This document shows positions 52,974-63,292 of a stretch of 64,000 bases of DNA, in pieces. The stretch spans positions 186,001 to 250,000 of the forward strand of contig CAXXQP010000001.1 of NCBI GenBank assembly GCA_963663905.2. The letters are read 5' to 3'. This DNA is from Saccharicrinis sp963663905 (GTDB taxonomy: Bacteria; Bacteroidota; Bacteroidia; Bacteroidales; Marinilabiliaceae). The notes beneath the pieces are model-generated. The model worked only from the letters and a program-made list of their open reading frames with translations, had not been told where the DNA came from and ran no database searches. Positions within the stretch are counted from its first letter, which is position 1. Each line of letters begins with the position of its first letter. Position numbers and translations under genes: made by a program.

Positions 52974-54503
52974 TTATTTTTTCAACTGAATTAATACTAC
53001 AGAATGTGCTGGCATTTCAACATGCAATTCTTCTTTTTTGATTTTACAAGCTGAGAAATCCTCTATTTTAACTTTCTCTTCTTTTCCAAAATCGTTATAA
53101 TCAGTAATAGCTTTAGCATTTACTATTTTACCACTTATGATTTTATAACCATTTCCAACCATACAATCAAGAGATACAGACTCATTAGGATTAGCATTAG
53201 TAATGGTTATACTTGTCACGCCATCTTTACGTGAAGAAGAAGCTGTAATTGCAGGAATACTGTCTCCTTTATAGTGATAGTTTTCAGACTTGATTTCAAT
53301 TGGAATGAGTTCAGCATCTTGATGAACACTGTACATTTGGAAAATATAGTAAGTTGGTGTTTTGACCATTTCTGCCCCGCGTGTCATTATAACTGATTGC
53401 AATACGTTAACAACTTGTGCAATGTTGGCCATACTAATTCTGTCGGCATGATTATTAAAAATATTGAGGTTTATACCAGCCACCAATGCATCTCTTAAAG
53501 TATTCTGTTGCTGTAAGAAACCTTCTTTAGTGCCTTCTAGTTTATCATACCAGGTTCCCCATTCATCAACAATTAATTTGATTTCCCCATTTGGGTCATA
53601 CTTATCCATTACAGATAAATGATCTTGTATATAATCTTCAACGAACATTGTATTACGTAATGTAGCAAACCACATCTCTTCATCAAAATCAGTCGATGAA
53701 CCTTTTTTATCCCAATCTGCGGTAGGTAATGTATAATAATGCATTGACAGACCTTGTGCCAAATCAAGCTTATTTTTAATTACATTAAGAATGCTTTCTG
53801 TCCACGCCACTTCGTCAGCACTTGGACCACAAATCACCTTCTGAAAACCGTTTCCTTTAATGTAAGACGAAAAATTTCTGAACTTATCTGCATAATATTC
53901 TGGTCTCATATCTCCCCCGCATCCCCAGTTTTCGTTTCCAATGCCCCAAAATTTAACATCCCATGGGTCTTCACGTCCATTCTTCTTACGTAATTCTGTC
54001 ATTGGACTTTCATTTGAAGAAGTCACATATTCAACCCATTCAATAGCCTCTTCCACAGTTCCTGATCCAACATTAATACTTAAATAAGGTTCAGTACCTA
54101 TCAACTCACAGAAATCAAGAAACTCATGCGTCCCAAAGCTGTTATCTTCTGTAACACCTCCCCAAAACACATTTACGATTGACGGACGATCTTCCTTTGG
54201 ACCAATCCCGTCTTTCCAATGGTAAGTATCAGCAAAGCAGCCACCTGGCCATCTTAATACGGGAATTTTTAATTCTTTAAGAGCTTCCACAACATCAATT
54301 CTATACCCTTTAATATTGGGTATATCTGAATCTTCACCAACATAAATACCTTCGTAAATACAGGTACCTAGGTGCTCAGAAAAGTGACCATAGATCTCCT
54401 TATTGATTGTTATCCCTGTCGAGTCTGTTTTAAGTATCAGTTTGTTTTGTGCCAAAAGATTGATTGCTAATAGCAGGAATATAAAAAGTGTTATGATTTT
54501 CAT
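52974..54503 (-). CDS. GH51 alpha-L-arabinofuranosidase
   Basis: 509 residues with a signal peptide (ending LLAQ, about 19). The GH51 barrel shows RWPGGCFADTYHWKDGIGP, acid/base E191 in WGIGNENWG and nucleophile E314 in VDEWGTW, and ends in the usual C-terminal beta domain. Removes arabinose side chains from arabinoxylan oligomers in the periplasm. Last gene of the minus-strand set, separated from GH43 by a terminator, so it may have its own promoter. Confidence 0.95.
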   Translation of the reverse strand: MKIITLFIFLLLAINLLAQNKLILKTDSTGITINKEIYGHFSEHLGTCIYEGIYVGEDSDIPNIKGYRIDVVEALKELKIPVLRWPGGCFADTYHWKDGIGPKEDRPSIVNVFWGGVTEDNSFGTHEFLDFCELIGTEPYLSINVGSGTVEEAIEWVEYVTSSNESPMTELRKKNGREDPWDVKFWGIGNENWGCGGDMRPEYYADKFRNFSSYIKGNGFQKVICGPSADEVAWTESILNVIKNKLDLAQGLSMHYYTLPTADWDKKGSSTDFDEEMWFATLRNTMFVEDYIQDHLSVMDKYDPNGEIKLIVDEWGTWYDKLEGTKEGFLQQQNTLRDALVAGINLNIFNNHADRISMANIAQVVNVLQSVIMTRGAEMVKTPTYYIFQMYSVHQDAELIPIEIKSENYHYKGDSIPAITASSSRKDGVTSITITNANPNESVSLDCMVGNGYKIISGKIVNAKAITDYNDFGKEEKVKIEDFSACKIKKEELHVEMPAHSVVLIQLKK

Positions 54504-54685
54504 TTTTAATTTTGTTATAGTTGTAATAATTATTTACTTCTGATTATTATAAAATACTACTTCCATTATGATGATATCTGTATTTACAACAATGGAAATG
54601 ATTAACTAAAGACTAATACCTATTGAAAGAATTTATAAAATCTCATCAAAAATTTCGTTTAGATTTTGAAAAAAATTAATAAAAA

Positions 54686-54731
54686 GAAAGGGAGAACGCC
54701 AGCAATCATCACCAACATATCTCCCTTTTAT
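54686..54731 (-). terminator. Terminator after the GH43 gene
   Basis: AAAGGGAGA (54687-54695) pairs with TCTCCCTTT (54720-54728); on the minus strand a T-rich tail follows the stem, 16 bp beyond the GH43 stop. Confidence 0.65.
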
Positions 54732-54746
54732 TCAACTAATTAAAAC

Positions 54747-55721
54747 TTATTTTTCATCAACTCCTTCAATAGTCTTTATCATTCCATCTTCATCATATTC
54801 CAATTCTGTTACTTTAAGGCTTCTTAACCATGTTTTTCCTCCTGAAGGCACGCAATCGTGATAAAACAGATACCACTTACCTTTAAATTCAGCAATGGAA
54901 TGGTGTGTTGTCCAACCAACAACAGGTGTAAGAATAATACCTTGATAGGTAAATGGGCCATAAGGATTATCACCTATTGCATAACACAATTTATGTGTGT
55001 CACCTGTGGAATAGGAGAAATAATATTTCCCTTTGTACTTATGCATCCACGAGGCCTCAAAAAAACGGCGTTGATGATCTCCTGCTTTGATAAGCTCCCC
55101 TCTCTCGTCCAAGATAAGGATTTCCTTAGGTTCCTCACCAAATTCCAGCATATCATCGCTTAATTTTGCCACTCGTGAAGGTAGTGCCGCTTCATCATCT
55201 GAAGGTTCTTGACCACATTCAATGGCCTTATTATTGCGGTAACGTTGAAGCTGCCCTCCCCATAATCCGCCAAAATACATATAAGAGGTTCCATCATCAT
55301 CAGTAAAAACACATGGATCTATTGAGTAACTGCCTTTGATAGGAGCTTCCTGCGGTATAAAAGGACCCTCTGGTTTATCACAGATAGCCACTCCTATTCT
55401 AAATATATCTGTTTGATCCTTCAAGGGAAAATAGAGGTAATACTTCCCATCCTTACAGGCCACATCGCAGTCCCACAACTGGCGACCAGCCCATGGAATA
55501 TCCTTAACATCCAGACCAACTCCATGGTCCGTGACCTCACCATCAATATCATCCATCGAGAAGATATGATAATCGCGCATATCAAAATGATCACCGTTAT
55601 CGTTCTCTGGTATTCCCGATTCTACATCATGTGAAGGGTAAATGTATAATTTACCATTAAATACATGCACAGCAGGATCTGCAGTGTATAAATGAGGAAC
55701 TAAATATCTTGCTTTCTTCAT
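54747..55721 (-). CDS. GH43 family beta-xylosidase (subfamily 1-like)
   Basis: 324 residues, no signal peptide, so cytoplasmic. Five-blade propeller with the catalytic set: base D15 in YTADPAV, pKa modulator D135 in SIDPCVF and acid E222 in FEASWMHK. It lacks the extra beta-sandwich of longer GH43 xylosidases, as in subfamily 1. It would release xylose, or arabinose, from oligomers brought in by the adjacent symporter. Confidence 0.92.
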   Translation of the reverse strand: MKKARYLVPHLYTADPAVHVFNGKLYIYPSHDVESGIPENDNGDHFDMRDYHIFSMDDIDGEVTDHGVGLDVKDIPWAGRQLWDCDVACKDGKYYLYFPLKDQTDIFRIGVAICDKPEGPFIPQEAPIKGSYSIDPCVFTDDDGTSYMYFGGLWGGQLQRYRNNKAIECGQEPSDDEAALPSRVAKLSDDMLEFGEEPKEILILDERGELIKAGDHQRRFFEASWMHKYKGKYYFSYSTGDTHKLCYAIGDNPYGPFTYQGIILTPVVGWTTHHSIAEFKGKWYLFYHDCVPSGGKTWLRSLKVTELEYDEDGMIKTIEGVDEK

Positions 55722-55829
55722 AATTATACTTTGTGTTTTATTATCATATGAAACTCCCCAATAAATTCAATTATTGAATTAGCGCACCTTTATATATTGA
55801 ATCCATTGTTCGTTTCTTATTAAAAAATC

Positions 55830-56966
55830 CTATTTATTTTCAGCTAATTCAATAATTTTATCAACAACTGGCTTTGGATTATTATTTCTATCAAAAAGTA
55901 AAGGATAATCAGTTCTCCCAAAAACGGGCCAATTATTTCTCCACGATTGGGCATCATTTGTTCCCCAAAGTGTAACTCTTGATATATCCTTATGATATTT
56001 TAAAAACAACTTAAAAAATTCCAAATACCTTTGTTCAAACAATTGATTAATAGAATCAGGAAGTCCTCCTGAATAAGGATTCAACTTTTCCTGATACTCA
56101 AAGCTTGCAGAAACTTCTGCCCCAACAGTTGGATCTGGCATAGGTAACAATGTTAAATCAAGTTCCGTAATCATGACCTTCAGGCCTAAAGACTTAAATG
56201 CATTTATACTTGCCTCAAATTCAGAAATATCAGGATCTTTTAAACCAATATGACTTTGCATTCCAATACCATCAATTCTTATACCCTCTTCCTGAAGTTC
56301 TTTAACCATTTTCACAACTCCATCCCTTTTGGCCTTACCGGCCATTGAATAATCATTATAATATAACTCAGCTTCAGGATCAGCTTCATGTGCAAACTTA
56401 AAGGCGAGCTTTATAAAGTCTTTACCCAGTATCTGATAAAACTTGCTATTTCTATATGAGCCATCATCCAAAATTGCCTCATTTACCACATCCCAACCTT
56501 TTATTTTTCCTTTATATCTATTGACAACAGTAGAAATGTGTTTATACATACGTTCTGTCATAACATCTCTAGAAACCAAATTCCCTAAACTATCGGTAAA
56601 AAACCATTTAGGTGCTTGAGAATGCCATATTAACGTATGTCCGGTAACAACCATATTATTTTGAATTCCAAAATCAACAAATTGATCTGCTGCAGAAAAC
56701 TCAAAAACTCCTTCCTTTGGCTGAACTTCTTCACTCTTCATGACATTTTCAGCTACGATTGTATTAAATTCATTTAAAATCACATTACGAGTATCCTCTT
56801 GAGTTGGATCTTCTAATTGGCTTTCGCTTATAGCGGTACCAATTAAAAACTTATCCTTAAAAGCGTCTTTTAGCCATTTATGATCATTCATCTTTTGTCC
56901 TGGCTGGCAACTTAAAAGTATTACACCTAACAAAATTGATTTCGTAAAAAAATGTATTAATTTCAT
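55830..56966 (-). CDS. GH10 endo-1,4-beta-xylanase, lipoprotein
   Basis: 378 residues with a lipobox (LLSC, C20). Single GH10 barrel: VVTGHTLIWHSQAP, acid/base E163 in WDVVNEA, YYNDYSMAG, MQSHIGL and nucleophile E268 in ITELDLT. No carbohydrate-binding module. Cuts the xylan backbone at the cell surface or in the periplasm. Located 62 bp downstream of the symporter gene, in the same operon. Confidence 0.95.
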   Translation of the reverse strand: MKLIHFFTKSILLGVILLSCQPGQKMNDHKWLKDAFKDKFLIGTAISESQLEDPTQEDTRNVILNEFNTIVAENVMKSEEVQPKEGVFEFSAADQFVDFGIQNNMVVTGHTLIWHSQAPKWFFTDSLGNLVSRDVMTERMYKHISTVVNRYKGKIKGWDVVNEAILDDGSYRNSKFYQILGKDFIKLAFKFAHEADPEAELYYNDYSMAGKAKRDGVVKMVKELQEEGIRIDGIGMQSHIGLKDPDISEFEASINAFKSLGLKVMITELDLTLLPMPDPTVGAEVSASFEYQEKLNPYSGGLPDSINQLFEQRYLEFFKLFLKYHKDISRVTLWGTNDAQSWRNNWPVFGRTDYPLLFDRNNNPKPVVDKIIELAENK

Positions 56967-57028
56967 ATCTAAAGTTTTAAGTAGTGATTCGAAATATAAA
57001 ATACTATTCCTTTGCCTAGTCCTACATA

Positions 57029-58495
57029 CTAGGCAGCTCTTCTTTCGTTCAATTCTTTTTGTATTAATATTTCTTTCTTTTTATTAATATCATAAAAGAA
57101 GAGGCACGCAACACTTACTCCAAAAGTTATTGCAGGAAAAACACTTAATGAAAGCTTAATCCCATATATCGTCTCTGCTGATTGAACAGCCAGTTGCTCA
57201 CTATAACCAAAAACACCTAAAATTCCTGCAACCAAAGCTCCTCCAATACTTAATCCAGCTTTTAAACCAAAAATCATTGCAGAAAAAATAATAGCTGTTG
57301 CTCTTCTGTTTGTTTTCCATTCTGAATAATCAGCAACATCCGCAATCATTGCCCACAATAAAGGAGTTGATATACCATAAAAGAAACCATGAACTAATTG
57401 CGTAATAAACACTAATGCAATTGAGGAAGGAGCAAAGAAATAGAAAAAAACAAGTACAACAGCAGATAAAAATAAACTTACCCCAAATACATCTCGTTTT
57501 CCGTATTTATCGGCCAACCGTTTTGAAAACCCAATCCCAACCATCATCATTATTATTCCTCCTGCATTAAAGAGACTAAACCCAGAAGTAGATGCATCCT
57601 TTGGCCAAGTAAAACCATGAAGTCCAATATTTACTAAGAAACTATTAAGCTCATTTATAAAACCATTAAAACCAATATCATTAAGAAATCCCGCTAAATG
57701 TTCTTCACTAAGGTAATTATCGAAATAATATACATACATTCCTCCTTTCAATGAAAGCGTAATAAATATAAATACGGTTAACACCACCATAGCAATCCAA
57801 GGTTTGTTATGAGCCAGATCTTTTATATCTTCTTTGATACTAGATTTTTGTTCCGGTTTAGGTACAATTCTTTCCTTTGTTGTAAAAAAAGTAATTAAAA
57901 AAAACACAACTCCAACAACTGCAAATAGACCAATAGTATTCTCAAATCCTACCATTTTATCACCATCTCCTAAAATCAGAACCAATGGTAATAATAAGGA
58001 TTGTACAATAAATTGAGCAATCATAACAGCAACAAAACGATATGAAGAAATACTATTGCGTTCTGACATATCTCCGGTAATTACACCACTTAAAGATGCA
58101 TATGGTAGGTTATTTGCAGAATAGACTAAAACCAATAGAATATATGTAGTTAAAGCATATGCAATTTTTCCTCCAGGACTATAATCAGGAGTACTAAATG
58201 CCAAAAGTGCAAGAATTCCAAAAGGAACGGAAGTAAATAAAATCCAAGGTCTAAATTTTCCCCATCTTGATTTTGTACGATCAGCAATTACTCCCATAAC
58301 TGGATTAAAAAATGCACCAATCATTCCGCCTGTAAAAATAATTGCGGAAGCTGTACCTGGCGGAATTTTATATACATCTGTATAGAAAAATGCCAAAAAG
58401 GTCATTAATGTTTGAAAAATAAGGTTTGCAGCCAAGTCTCCTAAACTGTAACCTATCTTTTCTATAACAGAAATTTTTTGAGAATTTGTTTTCAT
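57029..58495 (-). CDS. GPH-family sugar:cation symporter
   Basis: 488 residues with 12 membrane helices. Glycoside-pentoside-hexuronide signatures: the N-terminus IGYSLGDLAANLIFQTLMT, NPVMGVIADRTKSRWGKFRP after helix 2, and WALIADVADYSEWKTNRR-like AMIADVADYSEW in the second half. An extra loop around 255-300 interrupts helices 7-8. Imports xylo-oligosaccharides or xylose across the inner membrane. Follows the esterase gene by 11 bp. Confidence 0.92.
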   Translation of the reverse strand: MKTNSQKISVIEKIGYSLGDLAANLIFQTLMTFLAFFYTDVYKIPPGTASAIIFTGGMIGAFFNPVMGVIADRTKSRWGKFRPWILFTSVPFGILALLAFSTPDYSPGGKIAYALTTYILLVLVYSANNLPYASLSGVITGDMSERNSISSYRFVAVMIAQFIVQSLLLPLVLILGDGDKMVGFENTIGLFAVVGVVFFLITFFTTKERIVPKPEQKSSIKEDIKDLAHNKPWIAMVVLTVFIFITLSLKGGMYVYYFDNYLSEEHLAGFLNDIGFNGFINELNSFLVNIGLHGFTWPKDASTSGFSLFNAGGIIMMMVGIGFSKRLADKYGKRDVFGVSLFLSAVVLVFFYFFAPSSIALVFITQLVHGFFYGISTPLLWAMIADVADYSEWKTNRRATAIIFSAMIFGLKAGLSIGGALVAGILGVFGYSEQLAVQSAETIYGIKLSLSVFPAITFGVSVACLFFYDINKKKEILIQKELNERRAA

Positions 58496-58506
58496 AAAAT
58501 TGATAA

Positions 58507-60432
58507 TTATTTATTTACTGTTGTAAAAGGTGATGCTGGCAAACCATCCTTATTTTTTAAATTTGACTCAATGGGATTATCTTCCCAACCATATCGCACC
58601 ATTTTTGGATTAGCTATTTTATGATTCCAAACCTTAACTGTATTCTTTGTTAAAAGAACGGCATTTGCCCACTCAAAATGCCCATCTTCACCCGCTATCT
58701 GAAATCCTTTTAACAAACTATTGGCATATAAACCTGCTCCTACAGATTTAAAGGTCAAAATAACGTATCCTGATTCTATTTGCATTGATTCATATAACGG
58801 CCCGGAACTAACTAAGGTATCGTTACCATAAGCAACCCGAACAGCCTCTAAAGCCAGGCGACGACCAATTTCTTTTTTATTTAATGGATGAATATCATTC
58901 CACTCTCCTAAATCATAAGCAACAGCCATACCTGTATTTGGTAACTCCAGTGTACGTCTTTGAGCATCCCTTACTTCAGCCCAACCACTTTCCACCGGTA
59001 CTTTTGATGGTAAACCCAAATTAGCCAATTGAACATACAGGAATGGAAGTTCTGGTTGATTTAAATTCTTACGCCAATCTGTTACTAATTTCTTTGAAAG
59101 TTCTTCATATTCTTTCCCTCTGCCTGTATTGGACTCGCCCTGATACCAAATAACCCCTTTAAGTTTAAATCCATCTATTGGATGAATTAAACCATTAAAT
59201 AAACCTCCTGGCATAAACTGAAGATTACCCGGAATATGTTCAGGACTAACTTTTGCACCCACATGATATTTCCAGTCTCCTGTTAAATCAATTTTTTGGC
59301 TGGCAAAACGCAATTCGTAAGGTTTTTCCTCAACAAATCCACCTCTCCATCCATTACTGATGATTCTTACCATTAATTTATTCTTACCAGGTTTTAGTAT
59401 TCCCTTTGGAACATTATATATACGTGGAGGATATTGATAAGAAACAGTTCCTACAAAAGTGCCATTAATAAAAGCTGAGTCACTATCTATTATTCTTCCC
59501 AATCGAAGAACTGCATCTTGATTAACTAAAGAATCTGCTACATCAAATTCTTTACAAAACCAAATAGAACCTTGCCTTAAATCCACGCCCTTATCACCCC
59601 AATATCCAGGAACAGATATTTCTGGCCAATTTGAAACATTTACATCTTCCTTTGACCACACCGAAAGGCCAGGATCATTTGAATTTATTTCTTCAATCCA
59701 ATTGTATTTTAACTTATCTGGAGATTCTTGTTGTATTTTAGCTCTAACTGAATCGTTTTGTGCTTGTTTTTTGTTCCATTCTTCTAAATAACCTTTTACA
59801 TTGTCTGTACTAATCCAGGATTCTATAGGAGAACCTCCAATAGCTGTACTGATGATACCAATTGGAACTTGGTATCTATCGTACAGTTTATTGGCAAAGA
59901 AATAAGCTACGGCAGAGAATTCCATAACATTCTCCTGGGTAGCTGCTTTCCAATTGCCATCTGGGAAATCGACTTGTGTATTTTTAAAATCTTTACGTGA
60001 CGATGAACGAAATAATCGTATCTGATCATTATCTATTTGTTTTATCTCTGCTGAATACAAATCCATTACTCTACGTAATGGAAGTTCCATGTTAGACTGT
60101 CCTGAGGATAACCAAACGTCACCAATTAAAATATTCTCAATCCTAATTTGGTTTACCTCCATATCATATGGACCGCCAGAGACCATAGCTGGTAAATTTA
60201 TTTGCCAATTACCTTTATCATCTGCCCTGGTAATATAAGATTTGCCTATAAATTTCACCTTTACTTTTTCGGAAGGATTTGCCCATCCCCATATATTTAG
60301 AGGTACATCTCGTTGCAGTACCATTCCATTACCTATTAATCTTGGTAACTTAACCTCTCCTTTTACATGCAGAGCTAAAAGGATAAAAAGGTATAATAAT
60401 GAAAATTTTATTGCTATTTTATTTCTTTTCAT
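58507..60432 (-). CDS. Sialate O-acetylesterase-like carbohydrate esterase
   Basis: 641 residues with a signal peptide. SGNH-hydrolase fold of the SASA type: SSGQSNMEL (catalytic Ser), VIWYQGESNTGRGKEY and the Asp/His pair in DLGEWNDIHPLN. A beta-sandwich insertion of about 130 residues (near 240-390) splits the catalytic region, which is common in this family. In a xylan locus it probably removes acetyl groups from xylose. Its start overlaps the end of the GH115 gene by 14 bp, so the two are coupled. Confidence 0.88.
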   Translation of the reverse strand: MKRNKIAIKFSLLYLFILLALHVKGEVKLPRLIGNGMVLQRDVPLNIWGWANPSEKVKVKFIGKSYITRADDKGNWQINLPAMVSGGPYDMEVNQIRIENILIGDVWLSSGQSNMELPLRRVMDLYSAEIKQIDNDQIRLFRSSSRKDFKNTQVDFPDGNWKAATQENVMEFSAVAYFFANKLYDRYQVPIGIISTAIGGSPIESWISTDNVKGYLEEWNKKQAQNDSVRAKIQQESPDKLKYNWIEEINSNDPGLSVWSKEDVNVSNWPEISVPGYWGDKGVDLRQGSIWFCKEFDVADSLVNQDAVLRLGRIIDSDSAFINGTFVGTVSYQYPPRIYNVPKGILKPGKNKLMVRIISNGWRGGFVEEKPYELRFASQKIDLTGDWKYHVGAKVSPEHIPGNLQFMPGGLFNGLIHPIDGFKLKGVIWYQGESNTGRGKEYEELSKKLVTDWRKNLNQPELPFLYVQLANLGLPSKVPVESGWAEVRDAQRRTLELPNTGMAVAYDLGEWNDIHPLNKKEIGRRLALEAVRVAYGNDTLVSSGPLYESMQIESGYVILTFKSVGAGLYANSLLKGFQIAGEDGHFEWANAVLLTKNTVKVWNHKIANPKMVRYGWEDNPIESNLKNKDGLPASPFTTVNK

Positions 60433-62977
60433 TAGTCACTAATTTTATTTGTTTACTTTGAGGAGCACCGATAAAACTAGGCTTTAAACCTCCTGTATCT
60501 ACCATAATTTTTTGCAAAACAATTCCTGGCTCTAAAACTCTGATCCTTAATCGATGAAGTCCAACGGTATCAATTAATAATTTACTTTTTGTAATATTGA
60601 TTCTATCGGCCTGCCATTTATCCATATCCCATGGCTTATAATCTTTATTAATATTGATTATTTGTTCTTTCTTACCATCAACAGAAATAGCATACCTCAA
60701 TCCCTTATTTGCATTAAAATTAAGAGTTGGCGATACCAAAACACTCACATCAAACATTCCTGTTGATTTAAAATCAATAGCATATTCAAGATAAACCGAG
60801 TCCTTACTAGTAGGATATTCATTTTGAGGAAAAGTAGTAATAGCTGAATTGGCCTTACCTAAATAAGGAATAACTTCCCAATGTATTTTATCAGCACCTC
60901 TGGCTAATAGATAATTTGCAGCTTCTATTGAAACATAGCCATCAGCTTCTTCAAATACCAAATTTGAATTATCCTGTTTATCTAAAATTCTTACAACCTT
61001 TGGCATTATTCTCTTTCTTGGTTCTGCCCAGGTTTTATACCCGATTCTTATTTGATCCATTTGGTGATTCCATTTTCCATCAGCAATTTGTTGGTTGTAA
61101 TGAATAGTAAATAATGAATCTCGATCAAAACAGGCTTTTGTTACATCTGCCCAATAATTTGCTTTAGGATCCTTATTTTCTGCCAGCTGTTTATTTTTTG
61201 CGGCAGCATAATACATTTCGTATAAATTACAACAAGCATTAGTTGGGAAAAGCACAAGTTGATCAAAGGCATCTTTATATTCATTTGGAATAAAGTTATA
61301 GAGACGCAATGCATCTAAAGTCAGATCCCTATATTCATTGCGAACATTTTCAAACTCATTATAGTTTTCGAGACTAAAAGTTTCTTCTCCAAGCAATTCC
61401 GGAGTTACTCTATGATTATACTTTGTATATAGATTAATTATACGAGCTGCTTCATTTGCATATTTTTCGCCAAATTGTTCTGTACACCAATCAATTGTAT
61501 ATTGATACAAATTTTGCGAATTAAAAGATGTCGGATCCCAGGCCATATCAAGGAAAAAACTGATTGGAAATTCCATTGGCTTTAAATCACCCACGTTCAA
61601 AATCCATATTTGATCCACTCCATGGCTATAAGTCAGATTCATCTGTTCCCACACTCTCTGTATTTGACTCACGTTCATCCATTTATAACAACGAGGCCCT
61701 CCCACATAATCGACATGGTAATACATTCCGTAGCCACCTGAACGTGCCGTAGCATTTACTTCTGGTAGTTTACGAACATCCCCCCAATTATCATCACATA
61801 ATAATAATGTCACATCATCAGGCACACGCATTCCTTTATCATAATAATCTTGAACTTCTTTATATAAAGCCCATACCTGAGGAGTTTCTTTAGCTGGTTT
61901 ATGAGTGACTTCACTTATGATTTTGCGTTGATCTTTTACTATCTTTTCCAGTAATGAAATATTTGTACCATCCTCCATCGCTTCATCACCATCACCACGC
62001 ATACCAACTGTTACAACCGTTTCGTAGTCTTTATTGCGCTCCATACCTTTTTGCCAAAAATCAGAAAGTACTTCCGCATTCTTTTTATAATTCCAAGCCC
62101 CTGAACCATAACGATGCCATTCGGCTTGTGCACGCCCCATTGGCTCATGATGTGAGGTACTCATTACAATTCCTAGTTTATCAGCTAACTTTCCATTTTC
62201 AGGATCATCATCAAAAAACGCTTTCCCCCACATGGCAGGCCAAAGAAAATTTCCTTTCAACCGAAGTATTAATTCAAATACGTGATTGTAAAACTTTGCA
62301 TTAAATCCTCCAAAGTTTTCGCGAACCCAACCACCTAATGCAGGTTCTTCATCGTTTAAAAAAATTCCACGATATTTTACTTTTGGACTTTGTGTAATAT
62401 AACGCCCCCTTTTTACAAAAACACTTTCGTGCTTATCAACTGGTACATCTGCCCACCAATACCATGGTGAAACACCCATTTCTCTGGACAAATTTAACAT
62501 TGAATAAATAGTCCCTCTTTTATCAGATCCTATTAAAACCAATGCCTTATCAACATTAGGAAAGGGATTTTCAACAACTTGCAAAAAACTCATTTCCCAT
62601 TGTCCCTGAATGTCTTTAATATTTAATTTTTTATCATTGATTAATTGATCTATCCATTTGTTTTTTCCAAGAGTTCCAATTAAAATTACGTTTTTAGTTT
62701 GAGGTAACTCCTTTTGATAAATCTGTGTTCTTTTTCCTGTTACTTTTTGTATGTCATTAACTAACCATTCTGACACTATTTCCACACCCTCATAATCCTG
62801 TTCATCTATAACAATTGGGGTAATTTCATTTTCAGAGCTAATGGCAAAATCACCTTCTTTACTTTCGAAACTTAAATAAGTGTTTTGATTTTGTGCAAAT
62901 AGACTAATATTCCCTATTAATATGATTTGAATGACAAGCAATAATCTTATCTCAACTTTAACGGATTTTCTTTTCAT
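60419..62977 (-). CDS. GH115 xylan alpha-1,2-glucuronidase
   Basis: 852 residues with a signal peptide (ending LFAQ, about 29). Multi-domain GH115 layout: N-terminal domain with VSEWLVNDIQKVTGK, a central barrel with SPKVKYRGIFLNDEEPALGG, GNFLWPAMWGKAFF and TVGMRGDGDEAM, a helical domain and a C-terminal beta-sandwich (from about 680). Removes (methyl)glucuronic acid from xylan. First of the coupled GH115-esterase-symporter-GH10 run, preceded by about 300 bp of non-coding DNA. Confidence 0.95.
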   Translation of the reverse strand: MKRKSVKVEIRLLLVIQIILIGNISLFAQNQNTYLSFESKEGDFAISSENEITPIVIDEQDYEGVEIVSEWLVNDIQKVTGKRTQIYQKELPQTKNVILIGTLGKNKWIDQLINDKKLNIKDIQGQWEMSFLQVVENPFPNVDKALVLIGSDKRGTIYSMLNLSREMGVSPWYWWADVPVDKHESVFVKRGRYITQSPKVKYRGIFLNDEEPALGGWVRENFGGFNAKFYNHVFELILRLKGNFLWPAMWGKAFFDDDPENGKLADKLGIVMSTSHHEPMGRAQAEWHRYGSGAWNYKKNAEVLSDFWQKGMERNKDYETVVTVGMRGDGDEAMEDGTNISLLEKIVKDQRKIISEVTHKPAKETPQVWALYKEVQDYYDKGMRVPDDVTLLLCDDNWGDVRKLPEVNATARSGGYGMYYHVDYVGGPRCYKWMNVSQIQRVWEQMNLTYSHGVDQIWILNVGDLKPMEFPISFFLDMAWDPTSFNSQNLYQYTIDWCTEQFGEKYANEAARIINLYTKYNHRVTPELLGEETFSLENYNEFENVRNEYRDLTLDALRLYNFIPNEYKDAFDQLVLFPTNACCNLYEMYYAAAKNKQLAENKDPKANYWADVTKACFDRDSLFTIHYNQQIADGKWNHQMDQIRIGYKTWAEPRKRIMPKVVRILDKQDNSNLVFEEADGYVSIEAANYLLARGADKIHWEVIPYLGKANSAITTFPQNEYPTSKDSVYLEYAIDFKSTGMFDVSVLVSPTLNFNANKGLRYAISVDGKKEQIININKDYKPWDMDKWQADRINITKSKLLIDTVGLHRLRIRVLEPGIVLQKIMVDTGGLKPSFIGAPQSKQIKLVTNEKK

Positions 62978-63292
62978 GTGCTTTTTTTTATAAATATATA
63001 ACTGGTCAATGTATGATCTAATAATTATTAATTAAAGAATTACATTTTGTTATATATATCTATTTCTTATTTCGATGTTATAGAATTACTTTTTGATATT
63101 CTTATTAAATCATACCTATAACTATTTGTTTCATCAAAATATATTTGATTACATTCTTTGCAACTATCATCCTATTTTGACGCATCCTATACTCACGATA
63201 GATCACTCATCCTTTATCCGCTATAAAATCTAGAACATTAAAGAAAGGGAGACCTATAAAAGCCTCCCTATTAATACTTATAAATAATTTAT
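62978..63292 (-). terminator. Gap with a terminator for the right-hand GH30 gene
   Basis: No gene. AGGGAG (63246-63251) and CTCCCT (63264-63269) form a stem about 20-45 bp beyond the GH30 stop on the minus strand, with T-rich sequence following. The remainder, next to the GH115 start, should hold its promoter, but no convincing box was found. Confidence 0.55.

Noticed and set aside
61954..62304. 116-codon plus-strand frame inside GH115
   Set aside because: The His-rich translation is the complement of the GH115 coding strand; no independent support.
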